Assembly (NCBI RefSeq): GCF_001440395.1
Contig: NZ_LLXZ01000123.1
Span: forward strand, 1 to 64,000
Direction: 5' to 3'
Length of the DNA: 64,000 bases
Source of the DNA: Bradyrhizobium jicamae
GTDB lineage: Bacteria > Pseudomonadota > Alphaproteobacteria > Rhizobiales > Xanthobacteraceae
Shown piece by piece: positions 41,345-49,382 of the stretch; the first letter of the stretch is position 1, and each line of letters opens with the position of its first letter. A program made the translations under genes and the position numbers. The notes under the pieces are model-generated. The model saw only the letters and a program-made list of their open reading frames with translations, was not told the DNA's origin and searched no databases.

Positions 41345-42100
41345 ATGAAAATCGACCCGATCCACCAGTTCAATATCGAACCCCTCTTCACGATCGGCCA
41401 TATCGGCAACCACACGATCGCCTTCACCAACTCGACGCTGTACATGTTCATCGCCGTGGCGGTGATCTCGCTGCTGATGATCGGCGGCATGGCGAGAGGG
41501 CAGTTGGTTCCCGGCCGGATGCAGTCGATCGCCGAAATCAGCTACGAGTTCGTCGCCAGCACAATCCGCTCTACCGCCGGCTCGGAAGGCATGAAGTTCT
41601 TCCCGCTGATCTTCTCGCTGTTCATGTTCATCTGCATCTCGAATCTGATCGGCATCGTCCCCTACACGTTCACGGTCTCGAGCCACATCATCGTCACCGC
41701 GGCGCTGGCCTTCCTGGTCTTCTTCACGGTCCTGATCTACGGCATCTACAAGAACGGCCTGAAGTTCTTCAAGATTTTCGTGCCGTCCGGCGTTCCAGGC
41801 TACATCCTGCCGCTGGTCATGTTCATCGAAATCCTGTCGTTCTTCCTGCGGCCGGTCTCGCACAGCGTGCGTCTGTTCGCCAACATGCTGGCCGGCCACA
41901 TCGCGCTGAAGGTGTTCGCGGGCTTCGTCGCCATGCTCGGCGTCTCGCTCGGCGCGCTCGGCTGGTTCGGCGGCATGCTGCCGCTGGCGCTCACCGTGGC
42001 GCTGACCGCGCTCGAACTCCTGGTCGCATTCCTGCAGGCCTACGTGTTCGCGATCCTGACCTGCATCTACCTCAACGACGCCATTCATCCGGGACACTAA
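41345..42100 (+). CDS. atpB: ATP synthase F0 subunit a
   Basis: The 251-residue membrane subunit carries the proton half-channels. The essential arginine is in PVSHSVRLFANMLAGH (about Arg175), next to the c-ring interface. The helix signature NLIGIVPYTFT and the C-terminal QAYVFAILTCIYL are typical of alphaproteobacterial subunit a. There are five to six membrane spans. It is the second gene of the operon, 68 bases after atpI. Confidence 0.97.
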   Translation: MKIDPIHQFNIEPLFTIGHIGNHTIAFTNSTLYMFIAVAVISLLMIGGMARGQLVPGRMQSIAEISYEFVASTIRSTAGSEGMKFFPLIFSLFMFICISNLIGIVPYTFTVSSHIIVTAALAFLVFFTVLIYGIYKNGLKFFKIFVPSGVPGYILPLVMFIEILSFFLRPVSHSVRLFANMLAGHIALKVFAGFVAMLGVSLGALGWFGGMLPLALTVALTALELLVAFLQAYVFAILTCIYLNDAIHPGH

Positions 42101-42156
42101 GCGGTCCGGGGAATTTCCACCCACACTTTGTCTTACCCTCTCAAGGAGCTCTAGAA

Positions 42157-42387
42157 ATGGAACCGGCAGCAGCTAAACTTATCGGCGCGGGCATCGCATG
42201 CATCGGCATGGGCGGCGCGGGCGTCGGCGTGGGCATCATCTTCGGCAACTACCTTGCCGCTGCCGTGCGCAATCCTTCCGCAGCCCAGGGCCAGTTCGGC
42301 AACCTGATCTTCGGCTTCGCCGTGACCGAAGCGCTCGGCATCTTCTCGCTGCTGATCGCGCTGCTGCTGCTGTTCGTTCCGCTCTGA
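42157..42387 (+). CDS. atpE: ATP synthase F0 subunit c
   Basis: The 76-residue proteolipid has two membrane helices joined by the polar loop RNPSAAQGQ (residues 38-46), which contacts F1 gamma/epsilon. The proton-carrying carboxylate is Glu58 in VTEALGI. The glycine-rich first helix (GMGGAGVGVG) packs the ring. AAGGAG lies 9 bases before the ATG, a strong site that fits the high stoichiometry of subunit c. Confidence 0.97.
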   Translation: MEPAAAKLIGAGIACIGMGGAGVGVGIIFGNYLAAAVRNPSAAQGQFGNLIFGFAVTEALGIFSLLIALLLLFVPL

Positions 42388-42444
42388 GCTGCACCCTATC
42401 GCGCCGCCTCCGGGCGGCGCGGCTGACTGCAACAGGAGAACCCC

Positions 42445-42999
42445 GTGGCTGAAAAAAGTCATGGCACCAAGGGCACCGGCGCCCACACCGAAGCCGACGG
42501 CGGACACGGCGGATTTCCTCCGTTCGAGTCGAGCACGTTTGCTTCGCAACTGGTGTCGCTCGTCATCGCTTTCGTCGCGCTCTACGTCATCGTCTCTCGC
42601 ATCGCGCTGCCGCGCGTCGAAAGCGTGATCGATGCACGCCAGAACGCGATCGAGGGCGATCTGGCGGCGGCGCAGAAGTTCAAGGACGAGTCGGACGCGG
42701 CGCTGAAAGCGTACGAGACCGAACTCGCCTCCGCCCGCACCCGCGCGCAGGCCATCGGAAACGAGACCCGCGAGAAGCTGAATGCGGCTGCGGAAGCCGA
42801 GCGCAAGTCGCTGGAAGACCAGCTCACCGCCAAGCTTGCCGCCGCCGAGAAGCAGATCGCGACGACGCGGCAAACCGCGATGAGCAATGTCCGCGGCATC
42901 GCCGCGGATGCGGCCGGCGCGATCGTTCAGCGTCTCACCGGCGTGCTGCCCGACAGCAAGGCGGTGGGCAGCGCCGTCGACGCTTCGTTGAAGGGATAG
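42445..42999 (+). CDS. atpG: ATP synthase F0 subunit b'
   Basis: The 184-residue protein has a His/Gly-rich N-terminus, a single membrane helix (about residues 32-52) and a long charged coiled coil that reaches up to the F1 head as part of the peripheral stalk. The extra polar N-terminus distinguishes b' from b, and b' is encoded upstream of b as usual in phototrophic and alphaproteobacterial lineages. The start is GTG at 42445 with AGGAGAA upstream. The symbol follows the rhizobial usage (atpG/atpF'). Confidence 0.95.
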   Translation: MAEKSHGTKGTGAHTEADGGHGGFPPFESSTFASQLVSLVIAFVALYVIVSRIALPRVESVIDARQNAIEGDLAAAQKFKDESDAALKAYETELASARTRAQAIGNETREKLNAAAEAERKSLEDQLTAKLAAAEKQIATTRQTAMSNVRGIAADAAGAIVQRLTGVLPDSKAVGSAVDASLKG

Positions 43000-43003
43000 A
43001 CCG

Positions 43004-43489
43004 ATGTTCGCCCAACCGGAAACCTGGGTCGCAATCGCCTTCATCATCCTGCTGGTGCTGTTTGCCTATCTCGGCATCCACAAGACGGTGCTGACGGCGC
43101 TCGATCACCGCGCCGAACGCATCAAGGCCGAACTTGACGACGCTCGCCGTCTGAAAGAGGAGGCCGCCAAGCTGCTCGGCGAGTACCAGACCCGCCGCGC
43201 CAGCGCCGAGCGGGAGGCCGAGGAGATCGTCGCCAACGCCAAGGCTGAAGCCGAGCGCATCGCGACCGAAGCCAAGGCCAAGATGGAAGACTTCGTCGCC
43301 CGTCGCACCAAGACCGCCGAAGGCAAGATCGCTCTTGCCGAAGCCCAGGCTTTGGCCGACGTCCGTGCCGCTGCCGCCAACGCCGCAGTCGAAGCCGCCT
43401 CGACCATCCTGTCGCAGTCGGTCAAGGGTTCGGTCGCCGACGACCTGCTCACCAAGGGCATTGCGGAAGTTCGCGCCAAGCTGAACTGA
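43004..43489 (+). CDS. atpF: ATP synthase F0 subunit b
   Basis: The 161-residue stalk subunit has one membrane helix at residues 7-25 and a coiled coil to the end, including the IKAELDDARRLKEEA segment and Ala/Glu-rich heptads. It forms the stator heterodimer with b'. It begins four bases after the b' stop and is the last gene of the operon. A strong terminator follows 19 bases after the stop. The F1 genes are not in this window, as expected for this group. Confidence 0.97.
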   Translation: MFAQPETWVAIAFIILLVLFAYLGIHKTVLTALDHRAERIKAELDDARRLKEEAAKLLGEYQTRRASAEREAEEIVANAKAEAERIATEAKAKMEDFVARRTKTAEGKIALAEAQALADVRAAAANAAVEAASTILSQSVKGSVADDLLTKGIAEVRAKLN

Positions 43490-43508
43490 ACGCTCTTCAC
43501 CACCAATC

Positions 43509-43543
43509 AAAAAGCCGGCGCGAGATGATCGCGCCGGCTTTTT
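43509..43543. terminator. Bidirectional terminator between atpF and a convergent gene
   Basis: AAAAAGCCGGCGCGA (43509-43523) pairs perfectly with TCGCGCCGGCTTTTT (43529-43543) across GATGA. A-run and T-run on opposite sides let it act for both the atp operon (plus) and the leftward gene that ends at 43543. Confidence 0.93.
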
Positions 43544-44184
43544 TATTGCTTCTTCTTCTTCGGTGCCGGACGCTCGGGCTTCAGGGCCTGCGGGTCGAAG
43601 CCGATATAGAAGATGTAGGCGTCGCCGGCGGCGCCGGGGGGCACCGGATAGGTGAGATCCTCGGCGACCAGCGTGAACGGCTCGCTGCCGCTTTCGGTCA
43701 TGTTGACCGTGGTCTGGTAGGCCTTGGTGGCGATGGTCTTCTCGGCCACGCCGCCATGCACCACCGCGACACGAATCGGAACCTGGACCGACGCCGGGGC
43801 ACCGGCGGGACCGGCGATGACGCGGCCCTGAATGCCGATCCGCGCCGTGATCACGCCGCCATTGACGCTGCATTCGCGGGCCATCTTGCTGATCGTCGCC
43901 TGGAAGCGCAGGTCGTTGCCGACCGGCTGCTTGCCGGCCGCTCCGACCGCGTAAGTGGATGCCCCCGCCCGGACCGTAACCGGCGGACAGGTCAGATCGC
44001 CCGTATCCTGCGGCGCCGCCGCCGCAGGCGCAGTGGCAGCCGGCTCCTCGTCCGACTTGCCGCCGAACAGGCTCTTGAAGCGATCGCCCAGCGATTGCGC
44101 CGATGCCGGCGCGGCCGTTAGGCACGCCAGCCCACCCGCGACTGCGGCCACCACCGCGATCCCAGCCAAACGATTGTCACCCAT
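43543..44184 (-). CDS. Periplasmic conserved protein of unknown function
   Basis: The 213-residue protein has a signal peptide (about residues 1-30, cut after ASA), a linker with GDRFKSLFGGKSDEE and Ala/Pro, and an immunoglobulin-like beta domain with two cysteines (DLTCPPVTV near 65 and ARECSVNG near 103). These probably form a disulfide. The C-terminus is a Pro/Lys tail (PAPKKKKQ). AGGGA lies 6 bases before the ATG at 44184. It is convergent with atpF and lies downstream of the acetyltransferase gene on the same strand. Its function is unknown. Confidence 0.75.
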   Translation of the reverse strand: MGDNRLAGIAVVAAVAGGLACLTAAPASAQSLGDRFKSLFGGKSDEEPAATAPAAAAPQDTGDLTCPPVTVRAGASTYAVGAAGKQPVGNDLRFQATISKMARECSVNGGVITARIGIQGRVIAGPAGAPASVQVPIRVAVVHGGVAEKTIATKAYQTTVNMTESGSEPFTLVAEDLTYPVPPGAAGDAYIFYIGFDPQALKPERPAPKKKKQ

Positions 44185-44283
44185 GCGACGTCCCTGACAT
44201 CCGATCGTCATTGTTTCCGGCGGCGTTATAGCAGCCCAATGGCGGCGAACCCAAGGCACCAAAAAGGCTTAGAAATCAGCGGT

Positions 44284-44871
44284 TCAGCCGCGGAAATCCT
44301 CGTGCAGCAGGCCAAACAGCAGATGGTCCTGCCAGACGCCGTTGATGCAGAGATAGCGCCGCGCCAGCCCCTCGCGGGTGAAGCCGCATTTCTCCAGCAC
44401 CCGGATCGACGGCGAATTGGAGGGGATGCAGGCGGCCTCGATACGGTGCAAATTGAGCTCACCAAACAGCGTCGGCAGCAGCACCCGCAGCGCCGCGGTC
44501 ATGTAGCCGCGATGGGCATGGGGCTCGCCGACCCAATAGCCGATGGTGCCGGCCTGCACGATGCCGCGGCGGACATTGGCGAGCGTGATGCCGCCGATCA
44601 TGGCGCCATCCGCCTCGCGGAAGATGATGAACGGATAGGAACGGTCGGCGGCGATATCCTCGGCGTAGCGGCGGAGCCTGCGGCGAAAGCCGGCGCGGGT
44701 CAGATCGTCCGACGGCCAGATCGGTTCCCACGGCGTCAGATAGGCGCGGCTTGATTCGCGCAGTTGCGCCCATTGCGGGAAGTCCGCCATCTGCGGCGCG
44801 CGCAACAGGAGGCCGCGGCCGCGCGGCACAAGCGCGGCAGGTCCGCTGGTTGGCAACCGAAACAGGGCCAT
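44284..44871 (-). CDS. GNAT acetyltransferase, RimJ/RimL type
   Basis: The 195-residue protein contains the GNAT fold of the ribosomal-protein N-acetyltransferase branch. LRAPQMADFPQWAQLR opens the domain, GTIGYWVGEPHAHRGYMTAALR (split here at its middle, about residues 108-129) is the acetyl-CoA pyrophosphate loop with HRGYM, and NSPSIRVLEKCGFTREG is the typical C-terminal acetyl-CoA motif. It acetylates an N-terminal or antibiotic amino group using acetyl-CoA. The likely targets are ribosomal proteins, judged from family only. The ATG at 44871 has GGAGAG upstream, and a GTG six bases earlier is too close to it. Confidence 0.9.
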   Translation of the reverse strand: MALFRLPTSGPAALVPRGRGLLLRAPQMADFPQWAQLRESSRAYLTPWEPIWPSDDLTRAGFRRRLRRYAEDIAADRSYPFIIFREADGAMIGGITLANVRRGIVQAGTIGYWVGEPHAHRGYMTAALRVLLPTLFGELNLHRIEAACIPSNSPSIRVLEKCGFTREGLARRYLCINGVWQDHLLFGLLHEDFRG

Positions 44872-44889
44872 GCCCACTCTCTCCCGCCC

Positions 44890-44926
44890 GAACTACTCCC
44901 CTCGTCCCGCTTTTGCGGGGAGAGGT
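44890..44926. repeat. Short G/C-run inverted repeat
   Basis: CTCCCC near 44898 and GGGGAG near 44918 flank a TCGTCCCGCTTTTGC centre. A relative, CCCTCTCCC/GGGAGAGGG around CTTGC, lies at 62684-62706. Both sit between same-strand genes. They look like members of one dispersed family of C-run/G-run hairpins. Confidence 0.45.
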
Positions 44927-44933
44927 CAGGAAC

Positions 44934-46223
44934 CTAATGCAGAAGCGTCTTCGCCTTCGACCGCGTCAATCCTTCCGCAAAAGATACCGCCGTGTCCAGA
45001 CCCCTGCCGCTGCCAAGCGCCACGACCGCCGGCCGGCTGCGCGACAAAAGTGCGTGAGCAGCGCTCTGGGTGGATTCGACGCTGACAGCGTCGATCCGCG
45101 CCACCAGCTCTTCCACCGTCAGCGGACGGCCATAGGCCAATATGTGCCGCGCCAATTGCTCGGCCCGGGACGAGCAGCTTTCCAGCGCCATCAACAGCCC
45201 CGCCTTCATCTGCGCCTTGGCGCGGGCGATTTCGGCTTCGGTGAGGGTTTCCACCGCGTCATTGATGACGTCGACGATCACTTCCATCATCTCCGGCGCG
45301 TCGCCGGGATCGGTGCCGGTATAGAGGCCGAAAAAGCCGGTGTCGGTATAGGGCGCGTGGAAGGTGTAGATCGAGTAGCACAGGCCGCGCTTCTCGCGCA
45401 CTTCCTGGAACAGCCGCGACGACATTCCGCCGCCGAGCGTGTTGGTGAAGACCTGCAGCGAAAACAGCGACAGGTCGGTCTGCGGCACGCCTTCCAGCGC
45501 CAGCGTCAGGTGCGCCTGTTCGAGGTCGCGGTGCACAACGCGCGAACCGCCCTTGCCGAACATCGCAGCCTGCGGCTTCGGCCCGGGCGTGGCGTCGAAG
45601 CTGGCAAATTTCTGCGCCGCTTCCTCCACCACGCGCTTGTGGTCGACCGCGCCGGCGGCCGCCACCACCATGTCGGGGCCGCGGTAATGCGTGGAGAGAT
45701 AGCCGCGCAACATGTCGCGGTCGAACTTCTTCAGCGTCTTGGCGGTGCCGAGCAGCGAGCGGCCCATCGGCTGGGCCGGAAAGCAGAGTTCGTTGAGATG
45801 CTCGAACACGACATCATCGGGCGTATCCTGCGCCGCGCCGATCTCCTGCACGATGACGCTCTTCTCGCGCTCGAGCTCGTCAGGCACGAAGGACGGATTG
45901 GTGAGGATGTCGGAGAGCACATCCAGCGCCAGCGGCACGTCGGCCTTCATCACCCGCGCATAATAGGCCGTGGTCTCGGTCGAGGTGCCGGCGTTGAGAT
46001 CGCCGCCGACCGCCTCGATCTCCTCGACGATCTCGCGCGAGGACCGCTTGGTCGTGCCCTTGAAGGCCATGTGTTCGAGCAGGTGCGAGATGCCGTGCTC
46101 GTTCGGCTTTTCGTCGCGGCCGCCGACGCCGGCCCAGACGCCGAGCGCTGCGGTTTCCAGGTGCGGCATCGTGTCGGTAACGACGGTCAGGCCGGACGGC
46201 AGCTTGGTCACGTCGACACTCAT
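44934..46223 (-). CDS. M16 family zinc peptidase (processing-peptidase-like)
   Basis: The 429-residue protein has the inverted zincin motif HLLEH (His47, Glu50, His51) and the third ligand Glu127, 76 residues later, as in mitochondrial processing peptidase beta and bacterial PqqL/YmxG relatives. The glycine-rich loop GGGMSSRLFQEVREKRGLCYS (residues about 285-305, shown in part) is also conserved. It is predicted cytoplasmic, since no signal is seen, and it acts on small peptides. Its ATG overlaps the thrC stop (ATGA, 46220-46223), so it is translationally coupled to thrC, a pairing common in alphaproteobacteria. Confidence 0.94.
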   Translation of the reverse strand: MSVDVTKLPSGLTVVTDTMPHLETAALGVWAGVGGRDEKPNEHGISHLLEHMAFKGTTKRSSREIVEEIEAVGGDLNAGTSTETTAYYARVMKADVPLALDVLSDILTNPSFVPDELEREKSVIVQEIGAAQDTPDDVVFEHLNELCFPAQPMGRSLLGTAKTLKKFDRDMLRGYLSTHYRGPDMVVAAAGAVDHKRVVEEAAQKFASFDATPGPKPQAAMFGKGGSRVVHRDLEQAHLTLALEGVPQTDLSLFSLQVFTNTLGGGMSSRLFQEVREKRGLCYSIYTFHAPYTDTGFFGLYTGTDPGDAPEMMEVIVDVINDAVETLTEAEIARAKAQMKAGLLMALESCSSRAEQLARHILAYGRPLTVEELVARIDAVSVESTQSAAHALLSRSRPAVVALGSGRGLDTAVSFAEGLTRSKAKTLLH

Positions 46224-47638
46224 CCGGCTACTCCCTGCTTCGCGGCGCGGCTCACCGAGCGCACGAATCGCTCCACTTCGGCTGAATCGTTCTTCATCAC
46301 CGTGATGTGTTCGGATTTGGTCATCAGGCCGTCGAGCCAGGCCGGCAGTTGCGGCCGCACGCCGCAGGCGGCTTCCACCGCATCGGGAAACTTGGCCGGA
46401 TGCGCGGTCGACAGCACGATGTTGGGGATCTTCGAATCCGAGGTGTCGCGATCGGCCACCGCCAGCGCCACCGCGGTATGGGGATCGACGAGCTCGCCGG
46501 CCTCGCGCCAGGCGGTGCGGATCGCGGCCGAAGTCTCGGTCTCGTCGGCGCGGCCGGCGTCGAACTCCTCGCGGATCGCGGCCAGCATGGCATCCGGCAG
46601 CACGAAGCGGCCGGACTGCTTCAGCGAGCCCATCAGGCGGCGAACGCTGTCGGCATCGCGGCGGCTCGCTTCGAACAGCAGCCGCTCGAAATTCGAGGAG
46701 ACCTGGATGTCCATCGATGGCGAAGCGGAGGCGTGAACCTCGCGGACCTCGTAGATGCCGGTCTTGAGCGTGCGCGGCAGGATATCGTTGACGTTGGAGG
46801 CGATGCGCAGCCAACGCACCGGCAGGCCCATTTTCTTCGCGACATAGCCTGCAAAGATGTCGCCGAAATTGCCGGTCGGCACGGTGAAATCAACCGTGCG
46901 CGCGGGCGCGCCGAGCGCCACGGCAGAAGTGAAGTAGTAGACCACCTGGGCAACGATCCGCGCCCAGTTGATCGAGTTGACGCCGGACAGCGAGACCGCA
47001 TCGCGAAAACCGTGATGGTTGAACATCGCTTTCACGAGCGCCTGGCAATCGTCGAAGGTGCCCTCGATCGCGACCGCGTGCACGTTGGACGCGCCGGTCG
47101 TCGTCATCATCTGCCGCTGCACGTCGGAGATGCGCCCGTTCGGGAACAACACGACCAGATCGACATTGTCGAGGCCGGCAAAGGCATCGACCGCGGCGCC
47201 GCCGGTATCGCCCGAGGTCGCAACCACGATGGTGGTGCGCTGGTTGCGCTTGGCCAGCACGTGATCCATCAGCCGCGAGATCAGCTGCATCGCGACGTCC
47301 TTGAACGCCAGCGTCGGGCCGTGGAACAGCTCCAGCACGAATTGATTGGGGCTGACCTGGTTCAGCGGCACCACCGCGGGGTGGCGGAACGTGGCGTAGG
47401 CCTCATTCGCCATGCGGCCGAGATCGGCGTCGGAGATCTCGCCCGCCGCAAACGGCTTGATCACGTCGACGGCGACTTCCCAGTAGGGCCGGCCGAAGAA
47501 GGAGGCAATGGTCTCGCGCGACAGCTGCGGCCAGACCTCGGGCACGTAGAGGCCGCCGTCGCGGGCGAGCCCGGTCAGCATCACATCGCAGAAACCCAGA
47601 ACGGGGGCCTCCCCCCGCGTCGAAATATAGCGCGTCAA
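46220..47638 (-). CDS. thrC: Threonine synthase
   Basis: The 472-residue PLP enzyme converts O-phosphohomoserine to threonine. The Schiff-base lysine lies in PTLAFKDVAMQ (about Lys113 from this start), the phosphate-binding loop is TSGDTGGAAVDAF, and VPTGNFGDIFAGYVAKKMG (about 255-273) is a family block. The start is set at the TTG at 47638 because GGAGG lies 5 bases upstream and homologues begin MTRYIST. A TTG four codons earlier (47650) would overlap that ribosome site. The gene is coupled to the M16 peptidase gene and then the acetyltransferase gene, all reading left. Confidence 0.95.
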   Translation of the reverse strand: MTRYISTRGEAPVLGFCDVMLTGLARDGGLYVPEVWPQLSRETIASFFGRPYWEVAVDVIKPFAAGEISDADLGRMANEAYATFRHPAVVPLNQVSPNQFVLELFHGPTLAFKDVAMQLISRLMDHVLAKRNQRTTIVVATSGDTGGAAVDAFAGLDNVDLVVLFPNGRISDVQRQMMTTTGASNVHAVAIEGTFDDCQALVKAMFNHHGFRDAVSLSGVNSINWARIVAQVVYYFTSAVALGAPARTVDFTVPTGNFGDIFAGYVAKKMGLPVRWLRIASNVNDILPRTLKTGIYEVREVHASASPSMDIQVSSNFERLLFEASRRDADSVRRLMGSLKQSGRFVLPDAMLAAIREEFDAGRADETETSAAIRTAWREAGELVDPHTAVALAVADRDTSDSKIPNIVLSTAHPAKFPDAVEAACGVRPQLPAWLDGLMTKSEHITVMKNDSAEVERFVRSVSRAAKQGVAG

Positions 47639-47996
47639 ACCACCCTCCAAAGGCGCCAGCCTTATGCCAAGCCTTTGATATTGATCATGAATTAGATTTC
47701 GCCTAGCGAAGCGAGGGCCACCATAGAGCGTTTTGGGGCGAAGGGGAAATGGCTCGTGGATGAAAAGACGGGGGGCGGGTTATTGGAGCCCAGCCGCCTT
47801 TGCCCTCGGAAGGCAGAGCATCCAGTGCGCCGCGGCCTTTCCGCGTCATTGCGAGCGCAGCGAAGCAATCCACGTCTCAGCGCGGGGATAGATGGATTGC
47901 TTCGCTGCGCTCGCAATGACGCGGATATAGTTCGCATTCTCGCATACTTCTGCGCGCGAGGGTTGCACCTTCATGGAGATTAGAGGTCGCCCGCCC
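47639..47996. other. Intergenic region between thrC and lolC/E-like gene
   Basis: These 358 bases contain no supported gene. The thrC promoter should lie in the right-hand part next to 47640-47720. The rest is dominated by the 32-bp inverted repeat pair at 47841-47924. Short frames crossing the repeat are artefacts of its palindrome. Confidence 0.5.
47841..47924. repeat. Perfect inverted repeat with 32-bp arms
   Basis: The arm at 47841-47872 (containing GTCATTGCGAGCGCAGCG) is the exact reverse complement of 47893-47924, around a 20-bp spacer. Such a perfect long palindrome is rare by chance. The same CATTGCGAGCGCAGCGAAGCAATC-type unit (here given in two overlapping parts) is, to my memory, a widespread dispersed element in Bradyrhizobium/Afipia/Rhodopseudomonas. 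It marks the boundary between the thrC block and the accessory genes to the right. Confidence 0.93.
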
Positions 47997-49268
47997 TCAC
48001 CCGTATCGAAGCGCCTCCACCGGATCGAGCCGTGCGGCACGCCAGGAGGGATAGAGCGTGGCGAGGAACGACAGCGTCAACGCCATGGCCACGACGGCGG
48101 CGGTCTCGCCGAAATCGATCTCTGCCGGCAGCTTCGACAGGAAGTAGAGTTTTGGCGGAAACAGCTCGGTGTTGGTGATCCAGGACAGAAACTGCCGGAT
48201 CGTTTCGATATTCAGGCAAACCAGCATGCCGACGAGCAATCCGGTTATCGTGCCGAGCACGCCGATCGCGGCACCCGCGATCAGGAAGACCCGCATGATC
48301 GAGCCTCGCGAGGCGCCGACGGTACGCAGAATGGCGATGTCGCTGCCCTTGTCCTTCACCAGCATGATCAGGCCCGACACGATGTTCAGCGCGGCGACCA
48401 GCACGATCAAGGTCAGGATCAGGAACATGACATTGCGTTCGACCTGCAGCGCCGCGAAGAAGGCCGAGGTACGCCGCCGCCAGTCGACCAGGAACACCGG
48501 CCGTCCCGCAGCCTCTGTCACCGGCCTGCGAAAGCTGTCGACCTTGTCCGGGCTGCCTTCGATGAAAACTTCGATGGCGCTCACGTCATTGCCACGGTTG
48601 AAATAGGCCTGCGCCTCGGCGAGCGGCAGAAACACCATGACGGAATCATATTCCGACATGTCGATGCTGAACACCGCCGCAACCTTGTACGGCTTGATAC
48701 GGGCCGCCGTGCCCTTCGACTTGATGGCTCCATCCGGCGCGACCAGCGTGATGTTGTCGCCGGCACGCAGCGACAATTGATCGGCAAGCCGGCGGCCGAT
48801 GGCGACCCCCTGCCCCTGATTGAATGCATCCAGCGAGCCCTGCTGGATGTTGCCGGCGATCGCGGTGAGTTTGTTGAGATCTTCGGAGCGAATGCCGCGA
48901 ATGAGGACTCCGGAAGCATTGTGCGCCGACGATGCCAGCGCTGGACCGTCCACGACGGGGGCGGCGAGTTTGACGTCTGGAACCCGGCTGATGCGCTCGG
49001 AGACGTCCTTCCAGTCCGTCAGCGGCGACTCCAGCGGTTGCACCAGAAGATGGCCGTTGAGGCCGACGATCTTGTCCACCAGCTCCTTGCGAAAGCCGTT
49101 CATGACGGCCATCACGATGATCAACGTCGCCACGCCGAGCATGATGCCGAGGAAGGAAAAGCCGGCGATGACGGAAATGAAGCCTTCCTTGCGCCGCGCA
49201 CGCAGGTAGCGGCCGGACACGAGCCATTCGAATGCCGAGAACGGCAGGGGACGCCGGACCTTTTCCAT
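47997..49268 (-). CDS. LolC/LolE-type lipoprotein-release ABC permease
   Basis: The 423-residue permease has four membrane helices: one at residues about 28-50 after the ARRKEGFISVIAGFS motif, and three in the last 170 residues, with a large MacB-like periplasmic domain between (about 55-265). The C-terminal FtsX unit ends SWRAARLDPVEALRYG, the family hallmark. Together with the LolD ATPase it releases outer-membrane lipoproteins to LolA. No lolD gene is adjacent, which is unusual. The subunit may share a distant LolD or have another role. The ATG at 49268 is where homology begins, and the longer frame is unsupported. Confidence 0.9.
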   Translation of the reverse strand: MEKVRRPLPFSAFEWLVSGRYLRARRKEGFISVIAGFSFLGIMLGVATLIIVMAVMNGFRKELVDKIVGLNGHLLVQPLESPLTDWKDVSERISRVPDVKLAAPVVDGPALASSAHNASGVLIRGIRSEDLNKLTAIAGNIQQGSLDAFNQGQGVAIGRRLADQLSLRAGDNITLVAPDGAIKSKGTAARIKPYKVAAVFSIDMSEYDSVMVFLPLAEAQAYFNRGNDVSAIEVFIEGSPDKVDSFRRPVTEAAGRPVFLVDWRRRTSAFFAALQVERNVMFLILTLIVLVAALNIVSGLIMLVKDKGSDIAILRTVGASRGSIMRVFLIAGAAIGVLGTITGLLVGMLVCLNIETIRQFLSWITNTELFPPKLYFLSKLPAEIDFGETAAVVAMALTLSFLATLYPSWRAARLDPVEALRYG

Positions 49269-49382
49269 GGTCCATTCATAGCGCGTTTTCAGGACGATTC
49301 GAGCGCCCGCTTCAAAGAATGATCTTCGTCCACCGCCATATTCCCGCCATTCATGAAGCACGACGTCGCTGGTGGCGTCCAT

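Noticed and set aside
44751..46736. A 661-codon frame on the plus strand opposite the M16 and thrC genes
   Set aside because: Low-complexity shadow. Both minus-strand genes carry catalytic motifs.
49269..49382. N-terminal extension of the LolC/E-like protein
   Set aside because: The extra 38 residues are hydrophilic with no similarity. The first membrane helix follows the ATG at 49268 normally.
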